Origin: Blepharisma stoltei | Lineage: Eukaryota; Ciliophora; Heterotrichea; Heterotrichida; Blepharismidae | Assembly: GCA_914767885.1 (NCBI GenBank) | Contig: CAJZBQ010000023.1 | Coordinates: 62,001-126,000 of the forward strand | Length of the DNA stretch: 64,000 nt | Reading direction: 5' to 3' | The notes under the pieces: model-generated | The model's database searches: none | What the model was told of the DNA's origin: nothing | What the model saw: only the letters and a program-made list of their open reading frames with translations | Shown: positions 17,167-27,962 of the stretch, in pieces | Position numbering within the stretch: position 1 is the stretch's first letter | Layout: each line of letters opens with the position of its first letter | Program-made: the position numbers and the translations under genes

Positions 17167-17621
17167 GATTAAACAAATTCTAGCGAATCTTAGGGCTTTT
17201 TCACCCTCGCTGTCACACTGCAATCTTAAGGTTCACGTGGCCCTAGTCACTTGGCGTCACACCTCGCCCTTTTCCTGTTGACGCACTAGTCTCTCCAAAT
17301 ATTCATGCAGTAGTCTGATTCTTGCGGCACTGACTCCTTCAATCTCTGTTAGTGCTCAGGGCATGGGTAAAACGTTCTGGTGCCTCCTTCCAGACTATCA
17401 GCCCGATGCAGGCATAAATTGTTTCAAAGAAGTGTAAGCCGGACATTTTACTCTATGCATATCGTCTGTGGATCAATGAAAAAAAAGCCTCTTGTGGAGC
17501 CCCGACCAGAGAAAAGCCCACCTCGGACCTCCTAAAAGAATGGATTTCGCTTAAATGGGGGCTGAGATCTACCCACCAGTCACCCTGGACCTATTCACCA
17601 CTCGCTATCTTTTAAAAAGTA
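17167..17621. mobile_element. GC-richer block with 9-bp flanking repeats
   Basis: About 455 bp, clearly richer in GC than the surrounding spacer, flanked by AATGCAGTA on both sides (17158-17166 and 17622-17630). It ends in TTTTAAAAAGTA next to the right repeat, a possible short A-rich tail. It shows no clear match to the SINE-like family, no good open frame and no known RNA. A second retroposon type is the simplest reading, but 9 bp of flanking identity is modest. Confidence 0.45.
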
Positions 17622-17657
17622 AATGCAGTAAGGAAAATTATCAAATTCTCTCGATTT

Positions 17658-20634
17658 TTACCAGCCGAAACTAGGGGATTTTGGCTCATTTGGACTCTTT
17701 GGCTCTCTTCTATTCTTCGTAGCACCTTCACTCTGCCGTTGCTCCACAATGAGGTCAGATAATCTTGGCTCCGGAGTTTGGCTGCTTGGAAATTCAGGAG
17801 ATCTCGGTGTTTCTCTGGGCTTTGGAATTGAAACTTTAGCAGATGAAGGAGGTAGGCCGCTAAAGCTTGATTTTTTCTTATGCATAGTCGGCGATATATC
17901 CATAGTTGGTGTTTTAGATCTCGCTGGAGGAGGCGTGATCAGCCCAGATGGCCTCCTCGAGTGTTTTCCTTTAGAAGGGGGCTGTATATCATCTTGGCTT
18001 GTATTTAAATCTTACTTACTTTAGATTTATATGTTTAACGTCCCTTACGGGATTAGCTACCCAGACCTCTCCGCCATCTCATCCACGTGCCGGGCCCACA
18101 GGCCTCTGGCCGACCTGCTTCAATCACCAGGTGAGGCTTGAAACGGTATTGTCGGCTTCAACGACTCATGAGTGAGTTACTTCATTGCAACATGGGTTGT
18201 CTGCACAAAAAAACCAAAAAATGGATTTTCTGGCCGACTGTCGGCAAAAAGGAAAAGCATGTAGCCTGGGATCTAATGCCCAGCTTCACTCTAGGGAGTT
18301 GCCTATTTGGTCATAAGGACGCTGCTGAGCTTCCCTTTTCCAACTGCCATGCCTTCCTTCCCCATGAGGAAAAACCATCTCTGAAATTATATTTGGGTTA
18401 GGCTCTGTACACAACCAGAATTGCTTGTCTAGCCATGTTGTCCATCTCTGACATGATAAACCTTGCCTGATATAATTAAAATATGTGCTCGAAGCTCGAT
18501 GGCCGGAAGGCCATGACCAGGTGAAGACGCCATATTTTAATTTAGTTTGCATTTAAATCAGAATTTTTCCTTGATACCGACCTCATTGTCATCCCAGATT
18601 TTAATTCTGTATAAAAATTACTGAAATCTCTTGTACCTCTCCCACCGATACTTTCTCTTATAATAACCTTGCAAAAGCTTTCCTGGGTCAGCCCATCCAG
18701 ACTTGCATCTGAATTCAGTCTTAACCCATCATCATAATGGCTTTGAATTTCTTCTATTTCAATATCCTCATCTATTGACATCGCATAATTTTTAAAACCT
18801 TCAAAATCTAGATGTGTCACTCCCTGAGCATTAAACCAGGCCATTAATAGTGCTGTATCTTTTATTTGAACTGTTTTATAGCGAAAGAGCGCTTATAGGG
18901 CATTATAATAGTTATTCTGCCGATATATCTGACAAACCTCTTGTTTTTGAAAATTATAATGGTTTGACAAATCCAATGCTTATTCTGAGATTTGCTAGTC
19001 TCTTATTGGCACTTTCAAGATAGGGCTTGCCAAGTGAGAGTGGCAGAGCATCTCTTATATAAGGTCTATTATTAGCCATAATCTATATAGACTTCAATCA
19101 AAACCATCCAAAACTTGCTTTTCTTTACAGTGAAATTCAAAGACTTGCAATTTTCATAATGGCTTTTTATATCGATTTTCTGTAAAAAAGTATCTCTTGA
19201 TATCCTTCCTGTGTTCCTGGGGTCTAAAACATTAAAAAGAACTGTAGCTTCATCATCTGGCATTGCAAGCTCTAGGATTTTCCTTACCCCTTCAATCAGC
19301 TGGTCTCTTGATATCTCATTATTCTGTCTATCTACATCTAAAACTGAAAACACGTTTTCAGCAGTTTCTCCCATACGGATAATTTTATGGCAAATTCTAA
19401 ATACCATAAACTGTTCTGGACTAAAACTTTCGGGCTTCAGCAAGCTTATAGCTTTTCCTCTGCTTCCTCGGTCAGTGTCAAACAAGTTATAAACCAAATT
19501 CATCACGTCAATTAGAAACGCTGAGCCTTCTTTGTCAGTTTGTCCTGTAACTGTTTCGCGTTTCCTTGTTTTCATGTCTTTTAACGCATTAGCTACAAGT
19601 TTATTGAACTCAATCCTGGCTTTTGTCAAAAATAAAGCCAGCTGATGAGGAATTGGGTCATGATGGATCACTTGTATGAGCCTTGAAAGCAGAGTTCCTC
19701 ATGAATTTCTCCTATGATTTAAGTCTTCTAGTGTTGGTATTATTTGGCATAATGCTTTGTGAGCGATTTTTTTAAGCCCATACACACGAATTAAATGGTC
19801 CATCATGTAGTCTGGCATGGTCCTTGGTGTCCTTTTGGCATCTAAATCTGCACAGTCCGCCTCATATTTTTTATCAAGCATTTCTTCAAAAAACCTAAAA
19901 ACGTTATGTATTGACATAGGTCTTTCCCCTCTGCCTCTATGGGCTTCATAATAAATCATTAATGGGTTTTCACTAATTGCTGTTTTTTGTTCTTCTGATA
20001 AAATCCCAAGTGCAGCCCTAACGCCATCTTGGTTAACCTTACGGTCATCGTCATCATATATAGAAGCCACGTCAAATTCAATAGTTTTGAGCATCAAACT
20101 TCCTTCTGTTTCCAAAACTGCAGGCCCGTCTATCATCTCTTTTCACCTATCAAACAGCCTTGATAGATCTTGCAGGCAAAACTTTTTCATGTACTTTAAA
20201 GCACCTCAAAGTACTTTTCGCTTATGAGAATCTGCCAGAACGGTAAGTTCCTGCCGCATTTGTTGGTTTTCTGAAGATAGCTCTTGGATTTTGAGGGAAT
20301 AGTCTGTGTCAATTTTTTGGAGTTTTTCTTCATTTTCCTTTGTGAGAAAATTGATTGCAGATTTGTCTTGGCATCCGTCAATAAGCGTAGCCTTGAGTTT
20401 TTCGTTTCTTTGGGTGAGACTTATGTTGTCGCTTTTTAATAATTTTAATTCATTTGTGAGAAGATTTATAGAGGACTCTTTTTCTGATATAAGTTTTTCG
20501 TAGAGGGATTTTAATTGGCTTTGGGAGAGTTTTTGGTCTTCTGCAAGCTTCTTGAGCTGCCTATTTTCTTCGTTTAATTCAGTGACTGTAGCTTGTAGTT
20601 TGGAGTTTTCGCAAGCTTGGCAGGCATTTCCCAT
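17658..20634 (-). CDS. EF-hand/coiled-coil protein with lipid-anchor start, interrupted
   Basis: 739-aa protein after removing a SINE-like insertion (18012-18559) and a TA-bounded segment (18881-19089). It starts MGNACQACENSK, a good myristoylation/palmitoylation signal. Residues 10-140 form a coiled coil. The middle has paired EF-hand-like helices: VFSVLDVDRQNNEISRDQLIEG and VLFNVLDPRNTGRISRDTF, with calcium loops DVDRQNNEI and DPRNTGRI that are only partly canonical, then FNAQGVTHLDFEGF. The last 100 residues are Pro/Ser/Arg-rich (ITPPPARSKTP, PKSPNEPKSP), likely disordered. TGA codes Trp in KVLWGALKY, DRWKEM and RRNSWGTLL, without which it looks like four separate frames. Calcium sensor or cortical scaffold by inference only. 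Confidence 0.75.
18012..18559 (-). mobile_element. SINE-like retroposon, near full length
   Basis: 535-bp GC-rich body (18012-18546) flanked by TTGTATTTAAATC (17999-18011) and TTGCATTTAAATC (18547-18559), one mismatch in 13. On the minus strand it begins with ...ATATGGCGTCTTCACC, has a hairpin ATGGCC-TTCC-GGCCAT, a second hairpin CTGGG...CCCAG, the GGGCCCAC block and an AT-rich tail ending in TAAG. Removing it with one repeat joins NSDLN with TSQDDIQPPSKG in frame, in the C-terminal part of the EF-hand gene. Confidence 0.87.
18881..19089. other. TA-bounded eliminated segment, about 209 bp
   Basis: Stop-containing segment in the EF-hand gene between TA at 18879-18880 and TA at 19088-19089. 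Removal joins VLIEVY with KTVQIKDTALLMAWFNAQG and completes the third EF-hand-like helix. Other TA pairs one step away would also keep frame, so the exact edge is uncertain. Confidence 0.6.
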
Positions 20635-20670
20635 ATTACGAAACAGTATTATTTGAATATTTAAACATAT

Positions 20671-21807
20671 TTATAAATTTCCTTTATAGTCTATGGCTTG
20701 CTTTTCACATTTATAGAGCGGTCCTCAATACCCAAACTTATTGACAGGAATTTCTGGGCCTTTTGGAGAATCATCAAGAATAGGAAAATAAGCAGGCTCG
20801 ATGTCATAGGAAACTTTTTTAGGCATATGGCTGTATTTTCCACATTTAAGCCGATGCATGGCAATGGTTGGGACTAATTTTCTGCCTTTTCTTTTTGCTG
20901 AGGCATCAAATCCTAGTCTTTCTAATATCCTTGGTGAAGCGCAGTCAATAGGAGTCATGCTATCATCATTGATAACTAGCAGATTTGAGCCTTTTTCTAT
21001 CAGAAAATAGATCAAATCTGCATTGTCCCCAATAAAAGCGGCATGAAGCTCAGTGTTTTTATTTTCACACTTGACGTTTAGTTTAGCGCCTATTTGCCAT
21101 AGATGGTAAACTAGTAATAAACAGCCATTTAAAGCAGCCAAATATAACGCTGTGTTACCTTTTTCGTCTTTTTTGTTGATTATTTGTATGGACAGCTGGT
21201 GGCTTATGCTTTTGACTCCTTGGAAATCATTTTTTTTGGTGAGGTTTATAAAAGTCTGAAATTTGTCGTCAGAAAAGTTTTTAAATTTTATAGGGCTGGG
21301 AGATCTTATTGGGGCAGGCTTGGCTCGGGCCGATCTTTCTGATGGGGCAAAGCTTGAGTTCAGCCGTTTCATTGGAAGTTGAGGGTCGGTATGGGATTTT
21401 GAAAGGGAGCTGCCTGTAAAAAAGGTTCTTTCTGAATATGAATTTATTTGGCTTTGGTTTGGAGACTTTGCAGGAGTTATTTTTGACAAATTTAAGGTAA
21501 AACCTGAGCTGTTCTGAAGAGCTCTTGTGCTTTGTGGGCGAATTTGTTTTTCTGATCGTATGATATTGATTTGTGGCGATTTTATTTTTATATGTTTATC
21601 ACTTCTACTTTTAAATGTAGATACCCTAGGCTTGCTATCTTTTTTAGTATTCTCTTTCTTCTCTTTTGGCTTCCTTGCTTTTTTATTAGTATTTTCTGCA
21701 ATTTTGCTACTCGAATAATAATTTTTCGTTATGAAAAAGGTACTAGATTCATGAATTTGGTCTGCTCACTTCATAGGGTCTTGATATTGATCTTTTGTTT
21801 CCTGCAT
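20671..21807 (-). CDS. Ankyrin-repeat protein
   Basis: About 378 aa with three or more ankyrin repeats around residues 235-320 (DEKGNTALYLAALNGCLLLVYHLWQIGAKLNV, NKNTELHAAFIGDNADLIYFLIEKGSNLLV, DDSMTPIDCAS). The N-terminal half is basic and Ser/Lys-rich (KKARKPKEKKENTKKDSKPRVS) and probably disordered. A TGA Trp follows the start (MKWADQIHESS, if the second ATG at 21774 is used) and another lies at NKFGYWGPLYKCEK, extending the end to 20671. Start uncertain between 21807 and 21774. Ankyrin repeats bind other proteins; no partner can be named. Confidence 0.75.
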
Positions 21808-22047
21808 TCAATAATAAATGACGACGTAAGTAAAATTTCGCTTATGAAATTTCCTCTTCTGGGCTTATTTATTATGAGGCTCAGTTTTACCAGAAATCTT
21901 ATAGGTAGGCAACAGCGAGGATGCACAGTCCCACGAAGGCAAATTTTAGGCAAAACACTTACAGAAGCTGAGTTCAGGCCAAAGTAGTCAGAGTGGAAGC
22001 GGTGCAGTTTAGGTAAAGCAATATCCATGATATCATTACTATTTTGC
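21808..22047. other. Unclear stretch between two minus-strand genes
   Basis: Open on the minus strand in a frame different from both neighbours (reading DIALPKLHRFHSDYFGLNSAS). It contains GTAAG-type possible splice donors but no convincing 15-16 nt intron, and a GAGGGG-TAA junction at 22044-22053 that resembles the end of a TNA-bounded segment. I could not decide whether this is an exon of the next gene or spacer. Confidence 0.3.
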
Positions 22048-22386
22048 TTACCCCTCTTTTTTCGATATTGCATAGACACCGTAACCCTTAATATAATACA
22101 ACATTTCCTGCACTTCTGTGCATGTTTCTTCATTTTCAGCCTGTGAAGTAGATATACTCAGTCTTACTGCTTTTTTCAGCCTCGAAAGCTTGGATTTTAA
22201 AATCGGTTGCGCAACTGATTTCTCACACAATTCTGATGAGCTTAGCTTCATTGAGCTTAAAGATGCCAAAAGTTTTTGTGTGCACTGAGATATCAAATCT
22301 AAGTCAGGATCTGCAGAATAGCTATTAGCTTTATTCAAGTCTGAAATTTCAAACTCTCTTGCCAAATCTTTTCTCAAAATATCCAT
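22048..22386 (-). CDS. Hypothetical helical protein
   Basis: 112-aa protein, not recognised. It is mostly helical with many Ser, Lys and Leu (LDLISQCTQKLLASLSSMKLSSSEL, KSKLSRLKKAVRLSIS). ATG start MDILRKDLAREFEISDL reads well. The C-terminus (YYIKGYGVYAISKKEG) runs into GAGGGGTAAGC, which looks like an insertion end, so the true protein may continue beyond 22048. Confidence 0.5.
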   Translation of the reverse strand: MDILRKDLAREFEISDLNKANSYSADPDLDLISQCTQKLLASLSSMKLSSSELCEKSVAQPILKSKLSRLKKAVRLSISTSQAENEETCTEVQEMLYYIKGYGVYAISKKEG

Positions 22387-22467
22387 TTTTCAATATTTTT
22401 CGGCCAAAATTTTTAATTTAATATTTATTAGTCATCAAATATATGATGCTAAAATTTTCATTTGGCT

Positions 22468-23706
22468 TTAATCCCTCATGACCTTCACATATTTCTTAAA
22501 GGCTTCTTCTATTTTTTTCACGTTCTTTCTGACTCGGCTCAGCTTTTGGATTCTCAATTTAACTTTTTTTCCGTAGAAGGCCTCCATGATTCTGGTGTCC
22601 CATATTTTGGTGTCATTTCTGAAGCTTGGCTTAAGCTCTTCTTTGATAAAGTCGCAGTTAATCTCTTCTGAGTGTTCTTTATTTTCAGCTTCATTTAATG
22701 ACAACTGAATTGCTCTTTTGACTTCTTCATCTTCGAAGTCGTCGTTGGCGTTGTAGCAAAAATTTGAATTTTCTTCTCTTAGACTTTTAGAGTTTTAATT
22801 AAATTTTGATTTTAATTTTAAAATTAGATATAATTACAAAATTAAGATGAAAAAAAAATTTTTTAATAGGAGAACTAGACAAAAATTTTGCTGAAGTTTC
22901 CAATCCCTAAGTTGCTGACGATCATATCTTCACAGTTTCGAAGAGAAGTGTTTTTTCCGAGAATCTCGATCTCTGTGCCAAATGTAGAAACTTGCAGCTT
23001 ACTGCAGAGGAATTTTTTTAATTGGCCAAGTGAAATTTTATCTGAAACCCAAAATGAAGCTTTCGGTTCTTGAGTAATCGAGGAATTACCTTTAACAACC
23101 CAGACGTCAATTGATATGGGATTAATATCAGGCTTCCCCTCAATCAAAAAAACTTCGATTTCTGGGCCACCGCCGAACTGGCTGACTAAAGACCTTCACT
23201 CATTTTCGCTTACAATTACAAAGTCCTTGTTTTCTTCAATGCCTGAGCGGATTTTAAATTGTCTGATGTTATTTGTTGAATTTTTCACTAACCCTCTCCA
23301 CTAACGAGCAAAATCATTGGAAAAATCCTTTTTTGGAAAACAGCCATCTCTGTGAGGCATGCAAAAATTAGTTTAAAAATGTATAAATAATTTATTACTA
23401 AAACAATACCTTTGCTTATTTTTATTTAATTTGAAACAGCTTGCATTCTAAGGCAAATTTTAGTCTTAAAAAATTGTTTTAATATTTAGTTATGAATAAA
23501 TTGAGATCGAGTGTGTGATTCCACTTTTAAAGTTATAAATAACGAAAAGAAAAATAAACCCTCCAAGCTCACATAGGGAGTAAGCTTTTATTATCAATTT
23601 GGTCAGGGCTGGTATTTAAATTTGAATAATGATCCCATCACTCTTTGCAAATCAAAAACTTGGTCAAGCCTGAATCATCTATATTTATGCTTGCGTTCCT
23701 ATCCAT
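22468..23706 (-). CDS. DUSP-domain protein with ubiquitin-interacting motif, interrupted
   Basis: 274 aa after removing 23292-23583 and 22756-22877. The N-terminal 110 residues form a DUSP domain as found at the start of ubiquitin-specific proteases: FLICKEWWDHYSNL, then DFVIVSENEWRSLVSQFGGGPEIEVFLI, with the diagnostic W..L...YGGGP pattern. A ubiquitin-like fold probably follows (SLGQLKKFLCSKLQVS...). Then an acidic UIM, DFEDEEVKRAIQLSLNE (Leu-x-x-Ala-x-x-x-Ser pattern), and a basic helical tail. There is no cysteine protease domain, so it would bind rather than cleave ubiquitin. Two Trp are TGA (KEWWDH, ENEWRSL). Starts only 8 bp after the ATE1 stop. Confidence 0.75.
22756..22877. other. 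TA-bounded eliminated segment, 122 bp
   Basis: AT-rich, stop-rich segment between TA at 22754-22755 and 22876-22877. The only TA pair that keeps frame and avoids stops joins NFSKIFV with YNANDDFEDEEV, linking the DUSP/ubiquitin-like part to the UIM. Confidence 0.6.
23292..23583. mobile_element. TNA-bounded eliminated segment (TSD TAA), 292 bp
   Basis: TAA at 23289-23291 followed by CCCTCTCC; right end CATAGGGAG before TAA at 23581-23583. Removal rejoins the DUSP domain (IDNKSLVKNSTNN) and shifts frame by one, which is required. Interior is AT-rich. Confidence 0.85.
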
Positions 23707-23714
23707 TTTATTAT

Positions 23715-25714
23715 CTAAAAAGCGTAAATTAGTCTTTTAAACAGATTTTTCCCTACTACTGGCAAAGCTTGGGCAAGGATATCTAAAACTATCTGCATTC
23801 CACGAGGATTGAGGTCAGTTACTTTATAGATTTGGCGATTTAGGGTAATTTTTGCATTTTGAATCACAAAAGAGGTTACATCAAGATTAGAAAAGTCCAT
23901 TTCAGGATTTTTGGGGAGGGAATTAGTGGTAGGAGAAGAGCCTGAAAGTGATAAGAAGTTATGGGATTTATTGGAAATGGAGTCTTTTATTGGGACCCAT
24001 AAGTAATTTTCAGGACAGAGAAGCTCGCTAGGGTGAAATTCCCCTTTATATCGCATTTTTTGGCAGGTATCGACGTAAAATCCCATATAGTAGTATTTGA
24101 AATTGCTTGATAAATGCTTTTGAATAAATTCTATTTCTTTTATAGCAGAGAATACACCTGGGGAGAGAAAAGTAATTTCAGGAGAGTAAAAGAAGTAGAC
24201 CGCGGAAAGTCCTGATGGAAGAATATCAAGAACACTTACAGCTACTAACTTCCCCCATTACCCTGTTTTGGATCAAAAAGGGTTTAAAATATTTTAATAA
24301 AAAATATAAATACTCATATAATTATTTTCTTAAAAATTTTTTAGCATAAAAATGTTATGAACTTGCAATGAGAGATAGAGTATCTAATATATAAGAAAAT
24401 ATGCTAAAAATTGTATTGAACTTACGTGGGTGTCATTATAATATTCTTATATTCATTATTATAAAAGAAAGGAGAGATATGTTTGACTATAGAAAAATAA
24501 TCGAACGAGGATCTGATAATTTTTTCCAATTTTTGATCAAGTATGAGGGAGTAAGCATCCGTCAATTTTATGAAGCATATGGAAGCTGCCTAAGCCGAAA
24601 GGGTATTCATTCGATGGTTGCTCTTTAACTAGCGAAGATTTGCATAGAAATCTTTCATAGCCTTTAGGATTAATTTCGTCAGGTTTATCTTTATGAACTG
24701 CAATTTGATATTCCCTATAAATTTCATAAGCTTCTTGAGAAAAATCGTCATTGACTAGTTCGTATTCATAAGTATGAGGATTTGTCTCTACATCTACACT
24801 CATTCGGGGATTTTCTGGGATTTTAATTTTCAAGATTCCTTCTTCGACTAAGTTAATAAATCCTTTTTCTGCTGAAAATATTTTCCATTTCGAATTTTCT
24901 ATTTCTTGCAAAAGATTGTTTTTCAAAATTTCATTAATTTCGTCCAAATTTCTTTCCTCCCCTTTTTGCTTAACCCTCATTTTTTGGTAAATCTCTTTTT
25001 AAAAATAAATTATTATAGATTTTAATTTCCATTATTTGAGAACAAAAATCTATTAATTTCTAAATAAGTTTAAGAATGCAAGCTAATAAAATTAGCTGAC
25101 ATCTCATTATTAAATTTATTTATAAATTATTTTACATGAAAATATTTAAATATTTTTTTTTTATACCAAAAATAGGAATTTCTCTCTCTTACCAGCGAGT
25201 TAATTTTTGCATTTATTGCTAATGCAGAACTTATTGAGTAATTCCCAAATTTTGCTTCTCTATTTGGAGAATTTCTTTTAATTACACACAATCCAACGGT
25301 GAACTGAACACCTAATGCATTAACAGTAGCCATGACTGCATTTTTTACTTTTTCGTAGAGTTCTTCAGGGACAATAAGCATTTCTTTAATTGATTCACGC
25401 TTTTCTGCTTTATTGTTAGGTTTTTTGCTTAACCCTGATAAGTACCTTTGGAATTTTTTCGTAACTTTTCGCTGATTTTTATTGGGCTCATAATTGCTTG
25501 CATCCATCCTTATCGTATTTAATTTGCAGCAAGATTTGCTTAAGTTTGGTTTATAATAGTAATTTCCACATCTTCTTCAGCCTTTAAGCATAAGGTCTTC
25601 ATAAACGTTGACTTTCATCTTTTCGCACACTAATCCGAAGCTAGCAGATTTTCCAGTTTTGCAGTATCCGCATTTATTGCCAGTTTGTTCGCCTATTAGG
25701 TTGACTAAGCTCAT
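23715..25714 (-). CDS. ATE1: Arginyl-tRNA-protein transferase (ATE1), interrupted
   Basis: 505 aa after removing 24990-25165 and 24249-24554, close to the roughly 500-520 aa of eukaryotic ATE1. The N-terminal domain has CGYCKTG..., KGWRRCGNYYYKP and SCCKLNTIRM, the family's Cys-rich block; its Trp is TGA. The C-terminal domain has EIYREYQIAVHKDKPDE, GLGSFHMLHKIDG, LDILPSGLSAVYFFYSP, and YYYMGFYVDTCQKMRYKGEFHPSELLCP, all typical. ATE1 adds Arg to N-terminal Asp, Glu and oxidised Cys, marking proteins for the N-degron pathway. The join DGC-LVAVSVLDILP matches the family (DGKLIAVGV). The next co-directional gene, a ubiquitin-binding DUSP protein, starts 8 bp downstream. Confidence 0.95.
24249..24554. 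mobile_element. TNA-bounded eliminated segment (TSD TAA), 306 bp
   Basis: TAA at 24246-24248 then CTTCCCCCATTACCC; right end TATGAGGGAG before TAA at 24552-24554. Removal joins the ATE1 strands KIDGC and LVAVSV exactly as in the family. Length is a multiple of three but it contains stops. Confidence 0.9.
24990..25165. other. TA-bounded eliminated segment, 176 bp
   Basis: AT-rich segment between TA at 24988-24989 and 25164-25165. Removal joins NSYFWY with QKMRVKQKGEE in ATE1 and corrects a frame change of two. Confidence 0.7.
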
Positions 25715-25976
25715 CTAAATATGGAACTTTCTTTTTATAAATTCTGAATAATGAGAAAATGCATTGAAAATTTAGCGTCCAAACATAAGAATTAAAATTT
25801 ATCGCTCTTTATCATATAAATTGAATTATTTTAATATAATGATTTTTATATATTTTATCTATATTTAAATAATTCCCAATTAAAAAACTTAATTTATAAT
25901 TAATAAGCTCTAAAATCACTGTCATTAACTTATTATAAGAGAGCTAAAAAAATAAGATAGTTTTATTAAATAGGAA
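25715..25976. promoter_or_regulatory. Divergent promoter region, ATE1 / RBR ligase
   Basis: 262-bp AT-rich spacer between the ATE1 start (minus) and the RBR ligase start (plus). No motif can be named; it must hold both 5' ends. Confidence 0.4.
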
Positions 25977-27260
25977 ATGGATGAGAATGGGTTAGAAAAA
26001 TGCGTCTCATTCTTAAGAGATGCCCTGAATAAAAAGTCACCTGCACTTCGGAATGATGCTGTTCTATCTCAATTTATCGAAAAAATCTATACTATGCTAG
26101 TTATAAGTGACATGGATTTGGTAGTAAAAATAAAACCAAATGGAAAACTTTGTATGTTTTGCAGCAAAATTATCAACGGAATTAACATTGGATCGGCTAT
26201 AGGGCTCCAATGCAGCCCTTCTGAGCATTATTTCTGCAGTAAAAACTGCTTGAAAAAGCATGCACTATTATGCACAAAAAATACCTTACTGGATTTAGAA
26301 TATGTAAGATGCCCTTCATGTAGAGTCAGCATTAATATTGACCTAATTAGTGACGCTTTTGAGGGGCATATAGAAGATATCCAAAGAGACGCCTGTGACC
26401 GAGCTTTAAAAGAGCTTTTAAATGAAGAAGAAAAAGAAAACCTGCAAGCCAAGTTTAACTGTGGAATTTGTTATGGGGAATTTAAAGTAGAAGAAAGCGT
26501 CACCCTTGAATGTGACCACAGGTTTTGTTTTCCCTGCATCAAAATGCATATGGAGCTACTCATAGAATCAGCCCAAGTAAGTGACGAACACCTAAGATGC
26601 CCGACCTGTGTCCAGCCACTGACTGCTTATGAAATTGAAGATATCGTAGGTCCTCAGCTTTACGAAAAATATGAAAAATTCCGATTAAGAGGCTTCAAGC
26701 TGTCAGCTGAAGAAGATGAAAATTCCATTTTGTTCCAATGCAGAGGGGTTGACTGTGAATATCTATGTATCATTGAAAAAGGAGTAGGACAGTTTACATG
26801 CCCAAAATGCAATTATAAGTGCTGCCCTATGTGCAAAAAAGATATACACGATGGGATGACTTGTGAACAGTTTGAAAAATATTTGAAGGAAAATGATAAA
26901 GAAAGCAAAGCTTTTGAGCAGCTTTTAAGGAGAGAAGGGCTACTGAGGTGTCCAGTGTGTGGGGCGGTTGTGGAGAGAATTGATGGGTGCGAGTTTATGG
27001 TATGCTCGTCTAGTGAATGCCAAGGGATGACTTATTTTTGTTATAATTGTGGGAGGAAATTGGAAAGAGACCATGAGCCTCATAGATGCAAAGTAAGGGA
27101 GTTGCCAGAGAATCAGCGGAATATGTATAGAGCGAATGAGGATATGATTGCTGAGGTAGGGAGAAGAGGAATTAACCCACGCCAAAGAGAAAGAATAAAC
27201 AGATTAGGGGTGCATGCAGATGGTGTTGAGAGATTGCTGGGACGGCCTGCTTGGCGATAA
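25977..27260 (+). CDS. RBR (RING-IBR-RING) E3 ubiquitin ligase
   Basis: 427 aa, uninterrupted. RING1: CGICYGEF...CDHRFCFPCIKMH...LRCPTC. IBR: YLCIIEKGVGQFTCPKCNYKCCPMC. RING2: LRCPVCGAVVERIDGCEFMVCSSSEC...FCYNCG. In RBR ligases ubiquitin passes through a RING2 cysteine; the Cys of DGC lies at the position of the catalytic Cys of the HHARI group. An extra Cys/His cluster near residues 60-115 (CMFCSKIING, YFCSKNCLKKH) may be a further zinc finger. The C-terminus is Arg-rich (INPRQRERINRLGV). It sits next to ATE1 and the DUSP/UIM gene, giving three ubiquitin-linked genes in a row, though nothing shows they work together. Confidence 0.92.
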   Translation: MDENGLEKCVSFLRDALNKKSPALRNDAVLSQFIEKIYTMLVISDMDLVVKIKPNGKLCMFCSKIINGINIGSAIGLQCSPSEHYFCSKNCLKKHALLCTKNTLLDLEYVRCPSCRVSINIDLISDAFEGHIEDIQRDACDRALKELLNEEEKENLQAKFNCGICYGEFKVEESVTLECDHRFCFPCIKMHMELLIESAQVSDEHLRCPTCVQPLTAYEIEDIVGPQLYEKYEKFRLRGFKLSAEEDENSILFQCRGVDCEYLCIIEKGVGQFTCPKCNYKCCPMCKKDIHDGMTCEQFEKYLKENDKESKAFEQLLRREGLLRCPVCGAVVERIDGCEFMVCSSSECQGMTYFCYNCGRKLERDHEPHRCKVRELPENQRNMYRANEDMIAEVGRRGINPRQRERINRLGVHADGVERLLGRPAWR

Positions 27261-27293
27261 ATCGATAAATTAATTCAGTTAAAATTTTTAAAA

Positions 27294-27701
27294 ATGAATC
27301 GACCCTCTAATGAAAAAATTGAAAATCTGCGAACCAAGCTAAAAATCATCAATTCTAACATCGTAGAAGCAAGAAATACACAAAAGAATTACTATTGTCA
27401 GCAGAATCCCAGATCTCAAACTCCTTTATCAGATTTGCGATCCCCAAGAAGCGAAATCTCAAAGCTTCAAAAAGAAAATCGAGAACTCGTTCAGAACTAC
27501 CGCGAAAAAGAAGATGAAGTTATTAGGCTGACCAAAATGGTCGAAGAGCTTCAGCAGCAGCTAAAAGTCTCGAGAGCGCAATATCGTGCTGTTTCTGTAG
27601 AAAGAGCATGGAAACGTGATAGTAATAAAGAAAACGAAGTTGAAAGATGGGACCATTCATATGAAAGATTATACCAGCATAGAATAAAGAGGCTAATTTA
27701 A
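27294..27701 (+). CDS. Small coiled-coil protein
   Basis: 135 aa, not recognised. Two helical stretches, EKIENLRTKLKIINSNIVEARNTQ and SEISKLQKENRELVQNYREKEDEVIRL...VEELQQQLKVS, have clear heptads and would form a parallel coiled coil. Between them is a Ser/Pro segment (RSQTPLSDLRSPRS). ATG at 27294 is 33 bp after the RBR stop on the same strand. Confidence 0.65.
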   Translation: MNRPSNEKIENLRTKLKIINSNIVEARNTQKNYYCQQNPRSQTPLSDLRSPRSEISKLQKENRELVQNYREKEDEVIRLTKMVEELQQQLKVSRAQYRAVSVERAWKRDSNKENEVERWDHSYERLYQHRIKRLI

Positions 27702-27962
27702 ATAAATTTGTTACAGATAATTTAGGCCAATATCAGAAATTTATGTTTTCTTCATAGTATACCTCGATTTTTTTTCCCTGCTTTTAAGCCTGTCTTTTGG
27801 CTTATTTTTCCTAAATTTATAATAAATTCGATTTAAGACAGTTTTTAGACGCCTGCCGAACCTTAAAACTTCCTATCGATCATAGCTTTTTCTGCGCTGC
27901 TCTGAGGCTTAAATATCGAAAATATTTGTTTTACTTAAAATCATTTTAAATCTAAACAAAAT

